DNA of 48,675 nt, from positions 1 to 48,675 of the forward strand of contig JADKKC010000031.1 in assembly GCA_016720685.1 (NCBI GenBank), read 5' to 3'. Each line of letters opens with the position of its first letter. Position 1 is the first letter of the stretch. Under the pieces are notes generated by a model that saw only the letters and a list, made by a program, of their open reading frames with translations, was not told the DNA's origin and searched no databases. Of this stretch, positions 1 to 10,405 are shown piece by piece. Made by a program: the position numbers and the translations under genes. The stretch comes from Zoogloea sp. GTDB taxonomy: Bacteria > Pseudomonadota > Gammaproteobacteria > Burkholderiales > Rhodocyclaceae.

Positions 1-222
1 CAGCCCGGCGCCGGCCGCCATGTGGGCCATTTCGTGGGCCCGCACCACGCGGTCGCGGGCCTTGAGTTCGCTGACCAGGCGCAGGTCGGATTCGCTCAGC
101 CCCGTGGCATTGCTCGCCCCGGACGCAGCCTCACCCGTCACGGCACGACCGGCATTCGCCGGGCGGGCCGACATCGAGCTGTAGGAAAAAGCCGGGGAGG
201 CCCTGACTGCGGAAACCGACAT
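1..222 (-). CDS. SprA-related putative metalloprotease, N-terminal part (cut by window edge)
   Basis: The ATG at 222-220 opens a frame that runs off the left edge after 74 residues without a stop. The first 45 residues are low complexity, rich in Ala, Ser and Gly. Then comes a charged stretch (SELKARDRVVRAHEMAHMAA) containing HEMAH at residues 63-67, which fits the HExxH zinc motif and the 'VRAHE-AH-AAG' signature of the SprA-related / CJM1_0395-like putative metalloprotease family. A weak purine-rich site (acagga) lies upstream. The gene lies 70 bp downstream of livF on the same strand, but nothing links the functions. The family assignment rests on a short motif, and the rest of the protein is outside the window. 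Confidence 0.6.
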   Translation of the reverse strand, partial: MSVSAVRASPAFSYSSMSARPANAGRAVTGEAASGASNATGLSESDLRLVSELKARDRVVRAHEMAHMAAGAGL

Positions 223-993
223 GCTGAAAAATCCTGTTGGGCAACGGATGACGGCTTTACCGGAGCAGACAGCTTCGCCCCGGGAATTCAGATTAGACCG
301 CCGGAGGGCTTGCGTCAGCCCCCGGAGACACGTTACGGTCGCGCCACATGCCGAGATAGGCCGCCGCACCTTCGGATCGGCCAGCAGGTCGGCCCCCGAG
401 CCGGTCAGGGTGATCGTTCCCGACTCCATCACGTAGGCGCGCTGGGAGAACTCCAGCGCCAGGTTGGCGTTCTGCTCGACGAGCAGGATGGTCACGCCTT
501 CGGCGGCCACCGAGCGGATCACTTCGAAGATCTTCTCGACCACCAGCGGCGCCAGGCCCATCGACGGCTCGTCGAGGAGCAGCAGCCTGGGGCGCGACAA
601 CAGCGCGCGGCCGATGGCCACCATCTGCTGTTCGCCGCCAGAGAGCGTGCCGGCCACCTGCTGGAGGCGTTCCTTGACCCGCGGCAGCATGGTGAACACC
701 CGCTCCATGTCGGCCTCGATGGCCTCGTTGTCGCGCCGGCAGTAGGCGCCCATGCGCAGGTTTTCTTCGACGGTAAGGCGGGGTGAAGATGCCGCGCCCC
801 TCCGGCACCAGCGCCAGGCCCCGGCGCAGGCGCCGGTGGGCCGGCAGCTTTTGATGCGCTCGCCGCGTAGAGCATGTCGCGCTGGCGATGCCGAGCGTGC
901 CGGCGATGGCGTTGAGGGTGGTGGTTTTGCCGGCGCCGTTGGCACCGATCAGCGACACGAGTTCGCCCTTGGCAAGCTCGAGGCTGATGCCTT

Positions 994-1838
<845 letters not shown>

Positions 1839-1842
<4 letters not shown>

Positions 1843-2947
1843 TTCCCGGCCTCCTGCGGCTTCGCTTTGCCCACCACCAGCTCGGGGCGCGAGTAGCGGC
1901 TGTAGGCCGGGATCAGACCGGCCGGCCGCAGCAGCATCATGAAGATCATCGCCAGCGACAGCAGCAGCATGCGCAGCACTTCGGGGTCGAGGATGACCCG
2001 GTCGAACACTGCCTGCTGCACCGGCACGGCCACGTAGCGCAGCACTTCGGGCAGCGCGGCGAGCGCCAGCGCCGACGATGACGCCGGCGATGCTGCCCAT
2101 GCCGCCGAACACGATCATGGTGAGCACGGCGATGGATTCCATCAGCGAAAAGCTCTCGGGCGACACGAAGCCCTGGAAGGCGGCGAACAGCCCGCCCGAC
2201 ACACCGCCAAAAGTGGCGCCCAGCGAGAAGGCCAGCAGCTTCATGTTGCGGGTGTTGATGCCGATGGCCTTGGCCGCCAGCTCGTCGTCGCGAATCGCCG
2301 CCCACGCCCGGCCCACCCGCGACACCTGCAGGCGCTGGGACCAGGATGATGGACAGCACCACGAAGGCGAGAAAGACGTAGTAGTAGAGAAAGAGCGAGT
2401 TGATCGTGAAGTCTCGGTCGCGGATCTTGCGGGACAGGTCCCAGCCGAACAGGTTGAGCGGGTCGATCATGTTGATGCCCTGGGGCCCGTTGGTGATGTT
2501 GACCGGGTGGTTCAGGTTGTTGAGGAAGATGCGCACGATCTCGCCGAAACCCAGCGTGACAATGGCGAGATAGTCGCCGCGCAGGCGCAGGGTGGGCAGG
2601 CCGAGGATGATCCCGGCCACTGCCGCACAGGCCGCCCCCGCCGGCAGCACCAGCCAGAACGGCAGATGAATGTCGAAATGCGGCGAGGCGAGGAAGGCGA
2701 AGGTGTAGGCGCCCACCGCGTAGAAGGCGATGTAGCCCAGATCGAGCAGGCCGGCGAAACCGACGACCAGGTTCAGCCCGAGCGCGAGCACCGCCGTAGA
2801 GCATCGCAAAGTCGAGGATGCGCACCCAGGTTTTGGCCGAAGAGCACGGCGACGAGGCCGCGATGGCGAGGGCGATGATGACCCAGGCCGGGCCGCGGCC
2901 GGGTTGCGCTTGCCAGGGGAGGCACGGCGAGCGGCGAGTTCGTTCAT
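1839..2947 (-). pseudogene. livM: LivM, branched-chain amino acid ABC permease, frameshifted
   Basis: An integral membrane permease of the BPD_transp_2 family. It starts at ATG 2947 (MNELAARRASPGKRNP). Successive pieces in different frames are VRILDFAMLY, then AVLALGLNLVVGFAGLLDLG, FAFLASPHFDIHLPFWLVLP, LRLRGDYLAIVTLGFGEIVR, then RAWAAIRDDELAAKAIGIN, VSGGLFAAFQGFVSPESFSL and finally VILDPEVLRMLLLSLAMIFM with the stop at 1839. About four single-base shifts are implied (near 2880, 2790, 2330 and 2065). EIVRIFLNN and the AIRDDELAA loop are typical of LivM. The coding signal is continuous across the shifts, so this is probably a functional gene with sequence errors. Confidence 0.85.
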
Positions 2948-3006
2948 GGGGTCAGGTCGTGCCGGCCGCCCCCAGGGCGCGGGCAGTAGCGGGGATATTG
3001 TATTCT

Positions 3007-3936
3007 TCAGGCCCGGTCCGACACGCGTTCGCCCAGCAGTCCGGTGGGGCGGAAGATGAGCACGATGCCGAGGATGAGGAAGGCGAAGATGTCCTGGTAG
3101 CTGGAATTGAGGAAGCCGAAGCTCAGATCCTCGATGTAGCCGGCGCCGATGGATTCGACGAGGCCCAGCACGATGCCGCCGAGCATGGCGCCGGCCAGGT
3201 TGCCGATGCCCCCGAGCACCGCCGCGGTGAAGGCCTTGAGGCCGGGCATGAAGCCCATGGCGTAGTGGGCGATGCCATAGTTGGACGAATACATCACCCC
3301 GGCCACCGCGGCCAGGCCCGAACCGATGATGAAGGTGGCGGCGATGATCTTGTTGGTATCGACCCCCATCAGGCTGGCCACCTTGTGGTTTTCGGCCGTG
3401 GCACGCATGGCGCGGCCGAGCCGGGTTTTATTGACCAGCACCACGAGGCCCACCATCAGCGTGGCCGACACGACCAGGATGGCGATCTGCACCGGCGTGA
3501 TGAAAACCCCGGCGATGGGCTCCAGCGGAACCGTGGAAACCAGCTGCGGGAAGGTGTGGTAATTGCGCCCCCAGATGATCATCGCGAGGGTTTGCAGCAA
3601 GAAGGACACCCCGATGGCGGTGATCAGCGGCGCCAGCCGCGGCGCGTTGCGCAGGCGGCGGTAGGCGGTGCGTTCGATGGTGTAGCCGAGGATCATGCAC
3701 CACCATCGACCGGCGAGCGCGATCGCCAGCAGATGCGGCACGAGGCCGAGCGCGACGCAGATCAGGGAACAGCGGATGGTCTGCAGGGCGACCAGGGCGC
3801 CCACCATCAACACGTCGCCGTGGGCGAAGTTGATGAGGCCGAGAATGCCGTAGACCATCGTGTAGCCGAGGGCGATGAGCGCATAGACGCTGCCGACGAC
3901 GAGGCCGTTTACGGTTTGCTGGAGAAGGGTTTCCTG
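3007..3936 (-). CDS. livH: LivH, branched-chain amino acid ABC permease
   Basis: The first membrane permease of the importer. The open frame runs from about 3936 to 3007 and reads ETLLQQTVNGLVVGSVYAL, GYTMVYGILGLINFAHGDVLM, the cytoplasmic coupling loop RATAENHKVASLMGVD, MPGLKAFTAAVLGGIGNLAGA and a C-terminal LIFRPTGLLGERV. The length, about 310 residues, is normal. No ATG or GTG is present where the family start is expected: the E-T-L-L-Q-Q reading would normally follow an ATG, and the preceding aaggcagga could be its ribosome site, so the start codon was probably lost to a base error. The first downstream ATG (3858) would remove the first membrane helix. A short stretch around 3690-3800 is less well conserved and may hide compensating errors. 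Confidence 0.85.
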   Translation of the reverse strand, partial: QETLLQQTVNGLVVGSVYALIALGYTMVYGILGLINFAHGDVLMVGALVALQTIRCSLICVALGLVPHLLAIALAGRWWCMILGYTIERTAYRRLRNAPRLAPLITAIGVSFLLQTLAMIIWGRNYHTFPQLVSTVPLEPIAGVFITPVQIAILVVSATLMVGLVVLVNKTRLGRAMRATAENHKVASLMGVDTNKIIAATFIIGSGLAAVAGVMYSSNYGIAHYAMGFMPGLKAFTAAVLGGIGNLAGAMLGGIVLGLVESIGAGYIEDLSFGFLNSSYQDIFAFLILGIVLIFRPTGLLGERVSDRA

Positions 3937-4068
3937 CCTTGAAACGACTGGGGTCGGAGGCGAGGCGCGGCAGATCGACCGCGCAGGGGTCTGGTGGCGG
4001 TGACAGCGAGATCCTGTGGGTCACGCCGCCGGCGCCGCGCGCCGTGGGTCAGGGTCAGCGCGGCAAGC

Positions 4069-5180
4069 TTACTGCACCGGCCACGCGCCGGCCTTGAACT
4101 GATACATCCCACCGCGCCTTCCTTGATGTCGCCCTTGGCGTCGAAGGCGACGTTGCCGATCACGCCCGGGAAATTGATGCTGCCGAGCTCGGCCGGGTAC
4201 TTGGCCGGGTCGACCGAGTTGGCGGCCTTCCATGGCTTTGATGATCGCCGACGCGGCGTCGTAGGCGTAGGGGCGGGTAGAGCTGCACGGCGTTGAAGCG
4301 CTTCGTAGCGGGCGCGGAAATCCTTGCCGCCAGGCATCTTCTCCAGCGGCAGGCCGGGCATCGGGCAGTAGGCGTTGGAGCCGATGGCGTCGCCGGCGAG
4401 CTTGATGATCTCGGGCTGCAGCCGCCGTCGCCGGTGAGGAACTTGGCGGTGATGCCGAGCTGCTTGATCTGGCGCAGCATCGGGCCGGCCTGGGCGTCCA
4501 TGCCGCCGTAAAGACCACCCCGGGCTTGGTGGCCCGGATCTTGGTGAGGATGGCGTTGAAGTCGGTGGCCTTGTCGGTGGTGAATTCGCGCGCCACGGCG
4601 TCGCCGCGGATTCACTGACGGCCTTCGACGGCCTCGTCGGCCAGGCCCTGGCCAGCCAGAGCGGCTGAAGTCGTCGATCATCGCAACGTTCTCGCCGGTG
4701 GAGGCGGGGTGGCACTTGCCCAAGCCGGTGGCCCTGCTGCACGTCGTTGGCGATGGTGCGGAACACGCCAGTGGCTCTGCAGCGTCGCTGCGGGTTAGTC
4801 CAGGCCGGCGGCACCTGGGGAATGCCGCCGGTCGTAGATGCGCGTCAACCGGAGTCGGGCCCGGTTCAGGTGACCGATGACGCCCTTCACGCCGGCATCG
4901 ACCAGCCGCTGGGCCACGTTGGTGGCTGTTTTCGGGTCGGCCGCGTCATCTTCGGCCATCACTTCGAACTTCACCTTCTTGCCGCCGAGGGTCACGCCCT
5001 TGGCGTTGTAGTCCTCGATGGCGAGGCGCACGCCGTTCTCGATGTCCTTGCCCAGGTGCGACTGGGTGCCGGTGAGCGGCGCGGCCGCGCCGAGCTTGAT
5101 GACTTCCTGGGCGTGCACGGCGGATGCACCAAGACCGAGCACGGCGAGGGCGACGAGGCGTGCTTATGCGGTCTTCCCGA
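4069..5180 (-). pseudogene. Branched-chain amino acid substrate-binding protein A (LivJ/LivK type), heavily frameshifted
   Basis: A periplasmic Venus-flytrap protein that would deliver amino acids to LivHMGF. Readable pieces are a signal peptide core (VALAVLGLGASAVHA) and the mature N-terminus QEVIKLGAAAPLTGTQSHLG. These are followed by VRLAIEDYNAKGVTLGGKKV, QRLVDAGVKGVIGHLN, RTIANDVQQG, LAREFTTDKATDFNAILTKI, DPAKYPAELGSINFPGVIG and a C-terminus FKAGAWPVQ with stop TAA at 4071-4069. Six or more frameshifts are needed and the start codon is not visible. It is clearly a paralogue of the next gene upstream (5222-6348), with the same motif order. Sequence errors are the favoured explanation because motifs are conserved in every frame segment. 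Confidence 0.75.
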
Positions 5181-5221
5181 TGGGTAAAAGACGCGCTTTC
5201 TAGGGGCAACCCTTGGTCGCC

Positions 5222-6348
5222 CTAGCCGGGATTCTGGCTTGTCGCCATTGAACTGATACAGCGCCACGCCGCCTTCGCGGCTGTCGCCCTGGGCGTCGAA
5301 GGCGATATTGCCGGTGACGCCCTTGAAACTCACCTTTTGCAGCTGCGCCAGGTAGTGGGCCGGATCGCTCGAATTGGCCAGCTTCATGGCTTCGATGAGG
5401 GCATTGGCGGCGTCGTAGCTGTAGGGTGCATAGAGCTGCACCGGCACGCTGAAGCGCTTGGTGAAGCGTTCGTTGAAGGCCTTGCCGGCGGGCATCCTGT
5501 CCATCGGAATGCCGGCCTGGGCAATGGCACACGTCGCCGCTTCCGCGGCAGCGGCAATCTTGATCATCTCTTTGGAGTGCACGCGCCATCGCCGCCAAGA
5601 TATTTGGCGGTGATGCCGAGCTGTTTCATCTGCTTGAGCAGCGGCGCCCCCTGGGCATCCATGCCGCCATAGAAGATCGCATCAGGCTTGGCGGCCTTGA
5701 GCTTGGTGAGGATGGCGGCAAAATCGGTGGCCTTGTCATTGGTGAATTCACGCCCCACCGGCTTGATGCCCAGTTGCTTGAGGCTATCCACCAACGCGTC
5801 GGCGAGGCCCTGGCCGTAGGCGGTGCGGTCGTCGATCACCGCGATGCGCTGGGCCTTGAGCACGCCGGTGGCAAACTTTGCCATCGCGCTGCCCTGCTGG
5901 GTGTCGTTGGCGATGACCCGGTAGGTGGTCTTGTAGCCCTGACGGGTGAGCTTGGGGCTGGTGGACGACGGGGTGATCGCCGGGATCCCGGCCTGTTCTC
6001 GTAGATGCGCGAGGCGGGAATCGCCGCGCCGGACGTTACGTGCCCGATCACGCCCTTCACGCCGGCATCCACGAGGCGCTGGGCCACGGTGGTGGCGGTG
6101 CGCGGATCGGCCTGGTCGTCCTCGGACATCAGCTCGAACTTCACCTTCTGGCCGGCCAGGCTGATGCCCTTGGCGTTGGCGTCGTCCAGCGCGAGCTGGG
6201 CGCCAAACTGCTCGTCCTTGCCCACATGGGAAATCGGCCCGGTAAGGGGGCCGGCAAAACCGATCTTCACGACCGTGTCGGCCAGCACCGGCGCGGTGCC
6301 GGCCATCGTCGCGCCGGCCAGGGCCAGCATCATTGCGCTGCGTTTCAT
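5222..6348 (-). pseudogene. Branched-chain amino acid substrate-binding protein B (LivJ/LivK type), frameshifted
   Basis: First gene of the importer operon. The ATG at 6348 is preceded by a strong ribosome site (gaggagga, about 8 nt upstream). A signal peptide (MKRSAMMLALAGATMAGTAP, cleavage near VLA-D) leads to TVVKIGFAGPLTGPISHVG, DAGVKGVIGHVTSGAAIPAS, AITPSSTSPKLTRQGYKTTY, VIDDRTAYGQGLADALVDSL, DAIFYGGMDAQGAPLLKQMK and, in a third frame, SVPVQLYAPYSYDAANALIE and NIAFDAQGDSREGGVALYQF. Shifts lie near 6000, near 5580 and just before the likely stop TAG at 5224-5222. The protein is full length if they are corrected. Its promoter must lie in the 109-bp gap shared with the divergent lipoprotein gene. 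Confidence 0.82.
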
Positions 6349-6457
6349 CAGTGCATCCTCCTCGAGGGGTGTTCATGCCAGAATGGGTTCGATTGTAACC
6401 AAGCCCGGCCGCTTTGGCGGCCTGCCGGCGCCACTGCCAAACCGAGGAGGATCACCC

Positions 6458-6936
6458 ATGCGCAGATTGCTTACCCTTTTGCTCGGCGCGCTGGCCATGC
6501 TGGGCCTGAGCGGCTGCGACGCGGTCAATATGCAGGATCTGAAACCCGGCGTATCCACCGGCTACGACGTGCGCGATGTCCGCAAACCGGGTGAATGAAT
6601 GGCAACGACGACGGCAGCGTAACCTGGGAATACACCCGCCAGCCCGAAGGCACCCAATGCTTCATGGCCACCATCGGGTCTGACAACATCCTGAAGAGCC
6701 TGGAAAACGTGCTCACGCCGCAAAACTTCGCCCGCGTGGCGCCCGGCTGGAACCGCGACCAGGTGCGCCGCCTGCTGGGCAAACCGCGCTCGGTGCAAAA
6801 ATTTGCGCTGAAGAAGGAAGAAGTATGGGACTGGCGCCTGCCCGCCGAATTCAGTGCCGAAGTGTTCTTCAACATCCACTTCGACGAGGACGGCAAGGTT
6901 ACCGGCACCAGCCGCTCGACCGAAACGAAAGGCTGA
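6458..6936 (+). pseudogene. BamE/SmpA-OmlA-like outer-membrane lipoprotein, one frameshift
   Basis: ATG 6458 follows a clear gaggagg ribosome site. The N-terminus MRRLLTLLLGALAMLGLSGC is a lipoprotein signal with lipobox LSGC. The first repeat, NMQDLKPGVSTGYDVRDV, is the start of a BamE fold. The frame then breaks near 6585-6597 and resumes as DDGSVTWEYTRQPEGTQCFM. A second BamE-like unit follows: VAPGWNRDQVRRLLGKPRSV, then EEVWDWRLPAEFSAEVFFNI. One added or lost base restores about 159 residues. BamE-like lipoproteins act in or near the beta-barrel assembly machinery, but this two-repeat version may be a paralogue rather than BamE itself. The shift is probably a sequence error, as in the neighbouring operon. 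Confidence 0.7.
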
Positions 6937-7118
6937 AACGCTTCACACTCCGGGGAGGCTTATGGCCAACCGCCTCGAGACAAGGATGCGCCAGCCGGCA
7001 CAAAAACCGAATACCCATCACCGACGACGCAGCCATCATCAGCCGCACGGATCTATCCGGAAACTAAATGCGCGAGGACGCCGGCATCCGCCTGGAAGGA
7101 GGCCGGCACGCCCCCAAA

Positions 7119-7160
7119 GAACAGGTGCTCCATCGTGCACATTGCATGGAGCACCTGTTC
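7119..7160. promoter_or_regulatory. 15-bp perfect inverted repeat, candidate activator site
   Basis: Arms 7119-7133 (gaacaggtgctccat) and 7146-7160 (its exact reverse complement) flank a 12-nt centre that contains gtgcac. A shorter dyad with the same core, tccat-N4-atgga, lies at 7176-7189. The pair sits about 115-155 bp upstream of the sigma-54 promoter at 7273, the usual distance for an enhancer-binding protein of the NtrC/AcoR type. No U-run follows, so it is not a terminator. The rest of the 408-bp gap 6937-7344 contains no credible gene. Confidence 0.6.
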
Positions 7161-7272
7161 CATCCTGAAACACCCTCCATGACGATGGATGCGGTGCAGC
7201 ATTTCGCGACAGTCCACACAAGGGATTGATAAAAAAAGAAACTCTCTCCATAAACGAGGCTGATCCCGCTCC

Positions 7273-7288
7273 TGGCACGCCCCCTGCT
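7273..7288 (+). promoter_or_regulatory. Sigma-54 (-24/-12) promoter for the aldehyde dehydrogenase gene
   Basis: The sequence tggcacgccccctgct matches the RpoN consensus TGGCAC-N5-TTGCW with one mismatch in the TTGC box. The invariant GG (7274-7275) and GC (7286-7287) are separated by exactly 10 nt. Transcription would start near 7299, giving a leader of about 45 nt before ATG 7345. Sigma-54 promoters need an ATP-hydrolysing activator, and none is encoded in the window. Confidence 0.75.
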
Positions 7289-7344
7289 GATAAAGGACAA
7301 CGCTGCAAAAAGCGTTTTCGACCAAAATCCAGGAGGAGACCTTC

Positions 7345-8865
<1,521 letters not shown>

Positions 8866-8897
8866 TGTTCGTGTCGCACCTGTAAGGCAAGGTGTTG

Positions 8898-8928
8898 CGG
8901 GGCGGGATTTTTCCCGCCCCGTTTTTTT
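8898..8928 (+). terminator. Rho-independent terminator after the aldehyde dehydrogenase gene
   Basis: A perfect 10-bp stem (cggggcggga / tcccgccccg) with a TTTT loop is followed by seven T. It lies between the dehydrogenase stop and the DUF779 start, so it should end most transcripts and leave the DUF779 gene with read-through expression or its own weak promoter. Confidence 0.92.
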
Positions 8929-8943
8929 ACGGAGCCCCACGCC

Positions 8944-9330
8944 ATGACCCAACGCATCGTCGCCACCGACACCGCCCTCGCCTTCATCGACGAGCTGGCC
9001 GCCGAATTCGGCCCACTGATGTTCCTGCTCTCCGGCGGCTGCTGCGACGGCAGCGTGCCCAACTGCTACAAGCAGGGCGAAATCCTGCCCGGCCAGACCA
9101 TGCTCCTGCTCGGCGAAGTCGGCGGCGCGCCCTTCTACCTCGGTCATCAGGAATACACTTACTACGCCAGCTCGCAACTCACCCTCGACGTGCAGCCCGG
9201 CGGCGGTGGAGATTTCTCCCTCGACTGCGGCAAGGGGCGCGCCTTCGTCACCCGCTCGCGCCTTCTCAGCGACGCCGAAATCGCCGGGCTGGCGCCGCTT
9301 TCCGGCGACAAAATGGACGGAGCGCTCTAA
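8944..9330 (+). CDS. DUF779 domain-containing protein
   Basis: A 128-residue soluble protein covering one whole DUF779 domain. Typical features are FLLSGGCCDGSVPNCY near residues 28-43, with three Cys (two adjacent), and PFYLGHQEYTYY further on. The family's function is unknown, but its genes commonly sit next to aldehyde dehydrogenases of the ExaC/AldB type, as here. The ATG follows a cggagcc ribosome site 13 bp after the terminator's T-run. The clustered Cys residues suggest metal or thiol chemistry; this is inference only. Confidence 0.88.
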   Translation: MTQRIVATDTALAFIDELAAEFGPLMFLLSGGCCDGSVPNCYKQGEILPGQTMLLLGEVGGAPFYLGHQEYTYYASSQLTLDVQPGGGGDFSLDCGKGRAFVTRSRLLSDAEIAGLAPLSGDKMDGAL

Positions 9331-9386
9331 GCTTTTACACAGGCCGCCTTAACCCTGCCACGGGATTGACGTAAAAGGAGAAGGAG

Positions 9387-9405
9387 CCGGGCAAGCGTTG
9401 CCCGG
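9387..9405. repeat. 8-bp perfect hairpin in the DUF779-hydrogenase gap
   Basis: Arms ccgggcaa (9387-9394) and ttgcccgg (9398-9405) have a 3-nt loop. No T-run follows on either strand, so it is at best a weak terminator for the DUF779 gene or a structure in the leader of the hydrogenase transcript, 49 nt before the small-subunit start. Confidence 0.5.
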
Positions 9406-9453
9406 TCCCGCTGCTCATTCGTCCGCAACCCGCATCCGGTGGAGACTCCGTTC

Positions 9454-10395
9454 TTGGCAACCCTGCTCTGGCTTCAAACCGGCGCCTGCGGCGGTGACAC
9501 CATGTCGCTGCTGACCGCCGACAGCCCCTCCATCGAGACGCTGGTCCGTAACGGCACCCTCGACATCCTGTGGCACCCGTCACTGACCGAAGCCCCGCCC
9601 GGCGGGCTCGGAGCCTTGATCGCAGAGATCGAAGCCGGCACCCGGCCGCTCGACATCCTGTGCATCGAAGGCAGCCTGATCACCGGCCCTCTGGGCACCG
9701 GCATGTTCGACAGCTACCGCGGTCGGCCCAAGATCCAGATCGCCGAAGCCCTGGCCCGGCGCGCCCGCCACGTGGTGGCAGTGGGCACCTGCGCGGCCTT
9801 CGGCGGCGTTCCGGCGGCCCCGCCCAACCCCACCGACTGCACCGGCCTGCAGTTCGACCGTGAAACGCCCGGCGGACTGCTGCCGCCCGACTGGCGCTCC
9901 GGGGCCGGCCTGCCGGTGATCAACCTGGCCGGCTGCCCGACCCACCCCACCACCATCACCCGCAGCCTGGCCATGATCGCCCAGGGCCTGCCGCTGGAAC
10001 TCGACGGACTCAACCGCCCGCAGGCCTTTTACGGCAGCACCGTGCACCAGGGCTGCACCCGCAACGAGTACCACGAGTACAACCTCGAAGAGACCCAGCT
10101 CGGCGGGCGCGGCTGCCTGTTTTTCAACCTCGGCTGCCAGGGCCCCAACACCCTCGCCAACTGCAACACCGAGCTATGGAACGGGCGCAGCAGCAAAACC
10201 CGCGCCGGCGTACCCTGCTTCGGCTGCACCGCGCCGGATTTCCCCAAGGGTGGCGACCTGTTCCGCACCGAGAAGATCGGCAGCGTACCGGTGGCCCTGC
10301 CGCTGGGCGTCTCGCGCGCCCACTACATCGCCTACAAGAACCTCGCCCAGGCGGCCATGCCGCTGCGCATCCGGAACCGGGACATGGAGCCCTGA
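9454..10395 (+). CDS. hoxB: NiFe hydrogenase small subunit, HoxB/HupU-like (group 2)
   Basis: The electron-transfer subunit of a cytoplasmic group 2 NiFe hydrogenase. It has no Tat signal and no membrane tail, as in H2 sensors. TTG 9454 is preferred because ggtggag lies 9 nt upstream and it gives the family start MATLLWLQTGACGGDTMSLL; an in-frame GTG at 9439 is the alternative. Iron-sulfur ligand motifs are Cys12 of the proximal site, GTCAAFGG, GCPTHP, HQGCTRNEYHEY, LGCQGPNTLANCN and CFGCTAPDFP. In the proximal motif C-x2-C the second Cys is replaced by Asp15 (CGGD). This recalls the Asn found there in group 2a enzymes and predicts an altered proximal cluster. The large subunit follows after 10 nt. 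The group 2b versus 2c subtype is not resolved. Confidence 0.88.
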   Translation: MATLLWLQTGACGGDTMSLLTADSPSIETLVRNGTLDILWHPSLTEAPPGGLGALIAEIEAGTRPLDILCIEGSLITGPLGTGMFDSYRGRPKIQIAEALARRARHVVAVGTCAAFGGVPAAPPNPTDCTGLQFDRETPGGLLPPDWRSGAGLPVINLAGCPTHPTTITRSLAMIAQGLPLELDGLNRPQAFYGSTVHQGCTRNEYHEYNLEETQLGGRGCLFFNLGCQGPNTLANCNTELWNGRSSKTRAGVPCFGCTAPDFPKGGDLFRTEKIGSVPVALPLGVSRAHYIAYKNLAQAAMPLRIRNRDMEP

Positions 10396-10405
10396 GCGCC
10401 CGACC

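Noticed and set aside
7119..7160. Reading the 15-bp inverted repeat as a terminator for the lipoprotein gene
   Set aside because: It lies 180 bp past the gene, has no T-tract and a 12-nt loop; distance to the sigma-54 promoter fits an activator site better.
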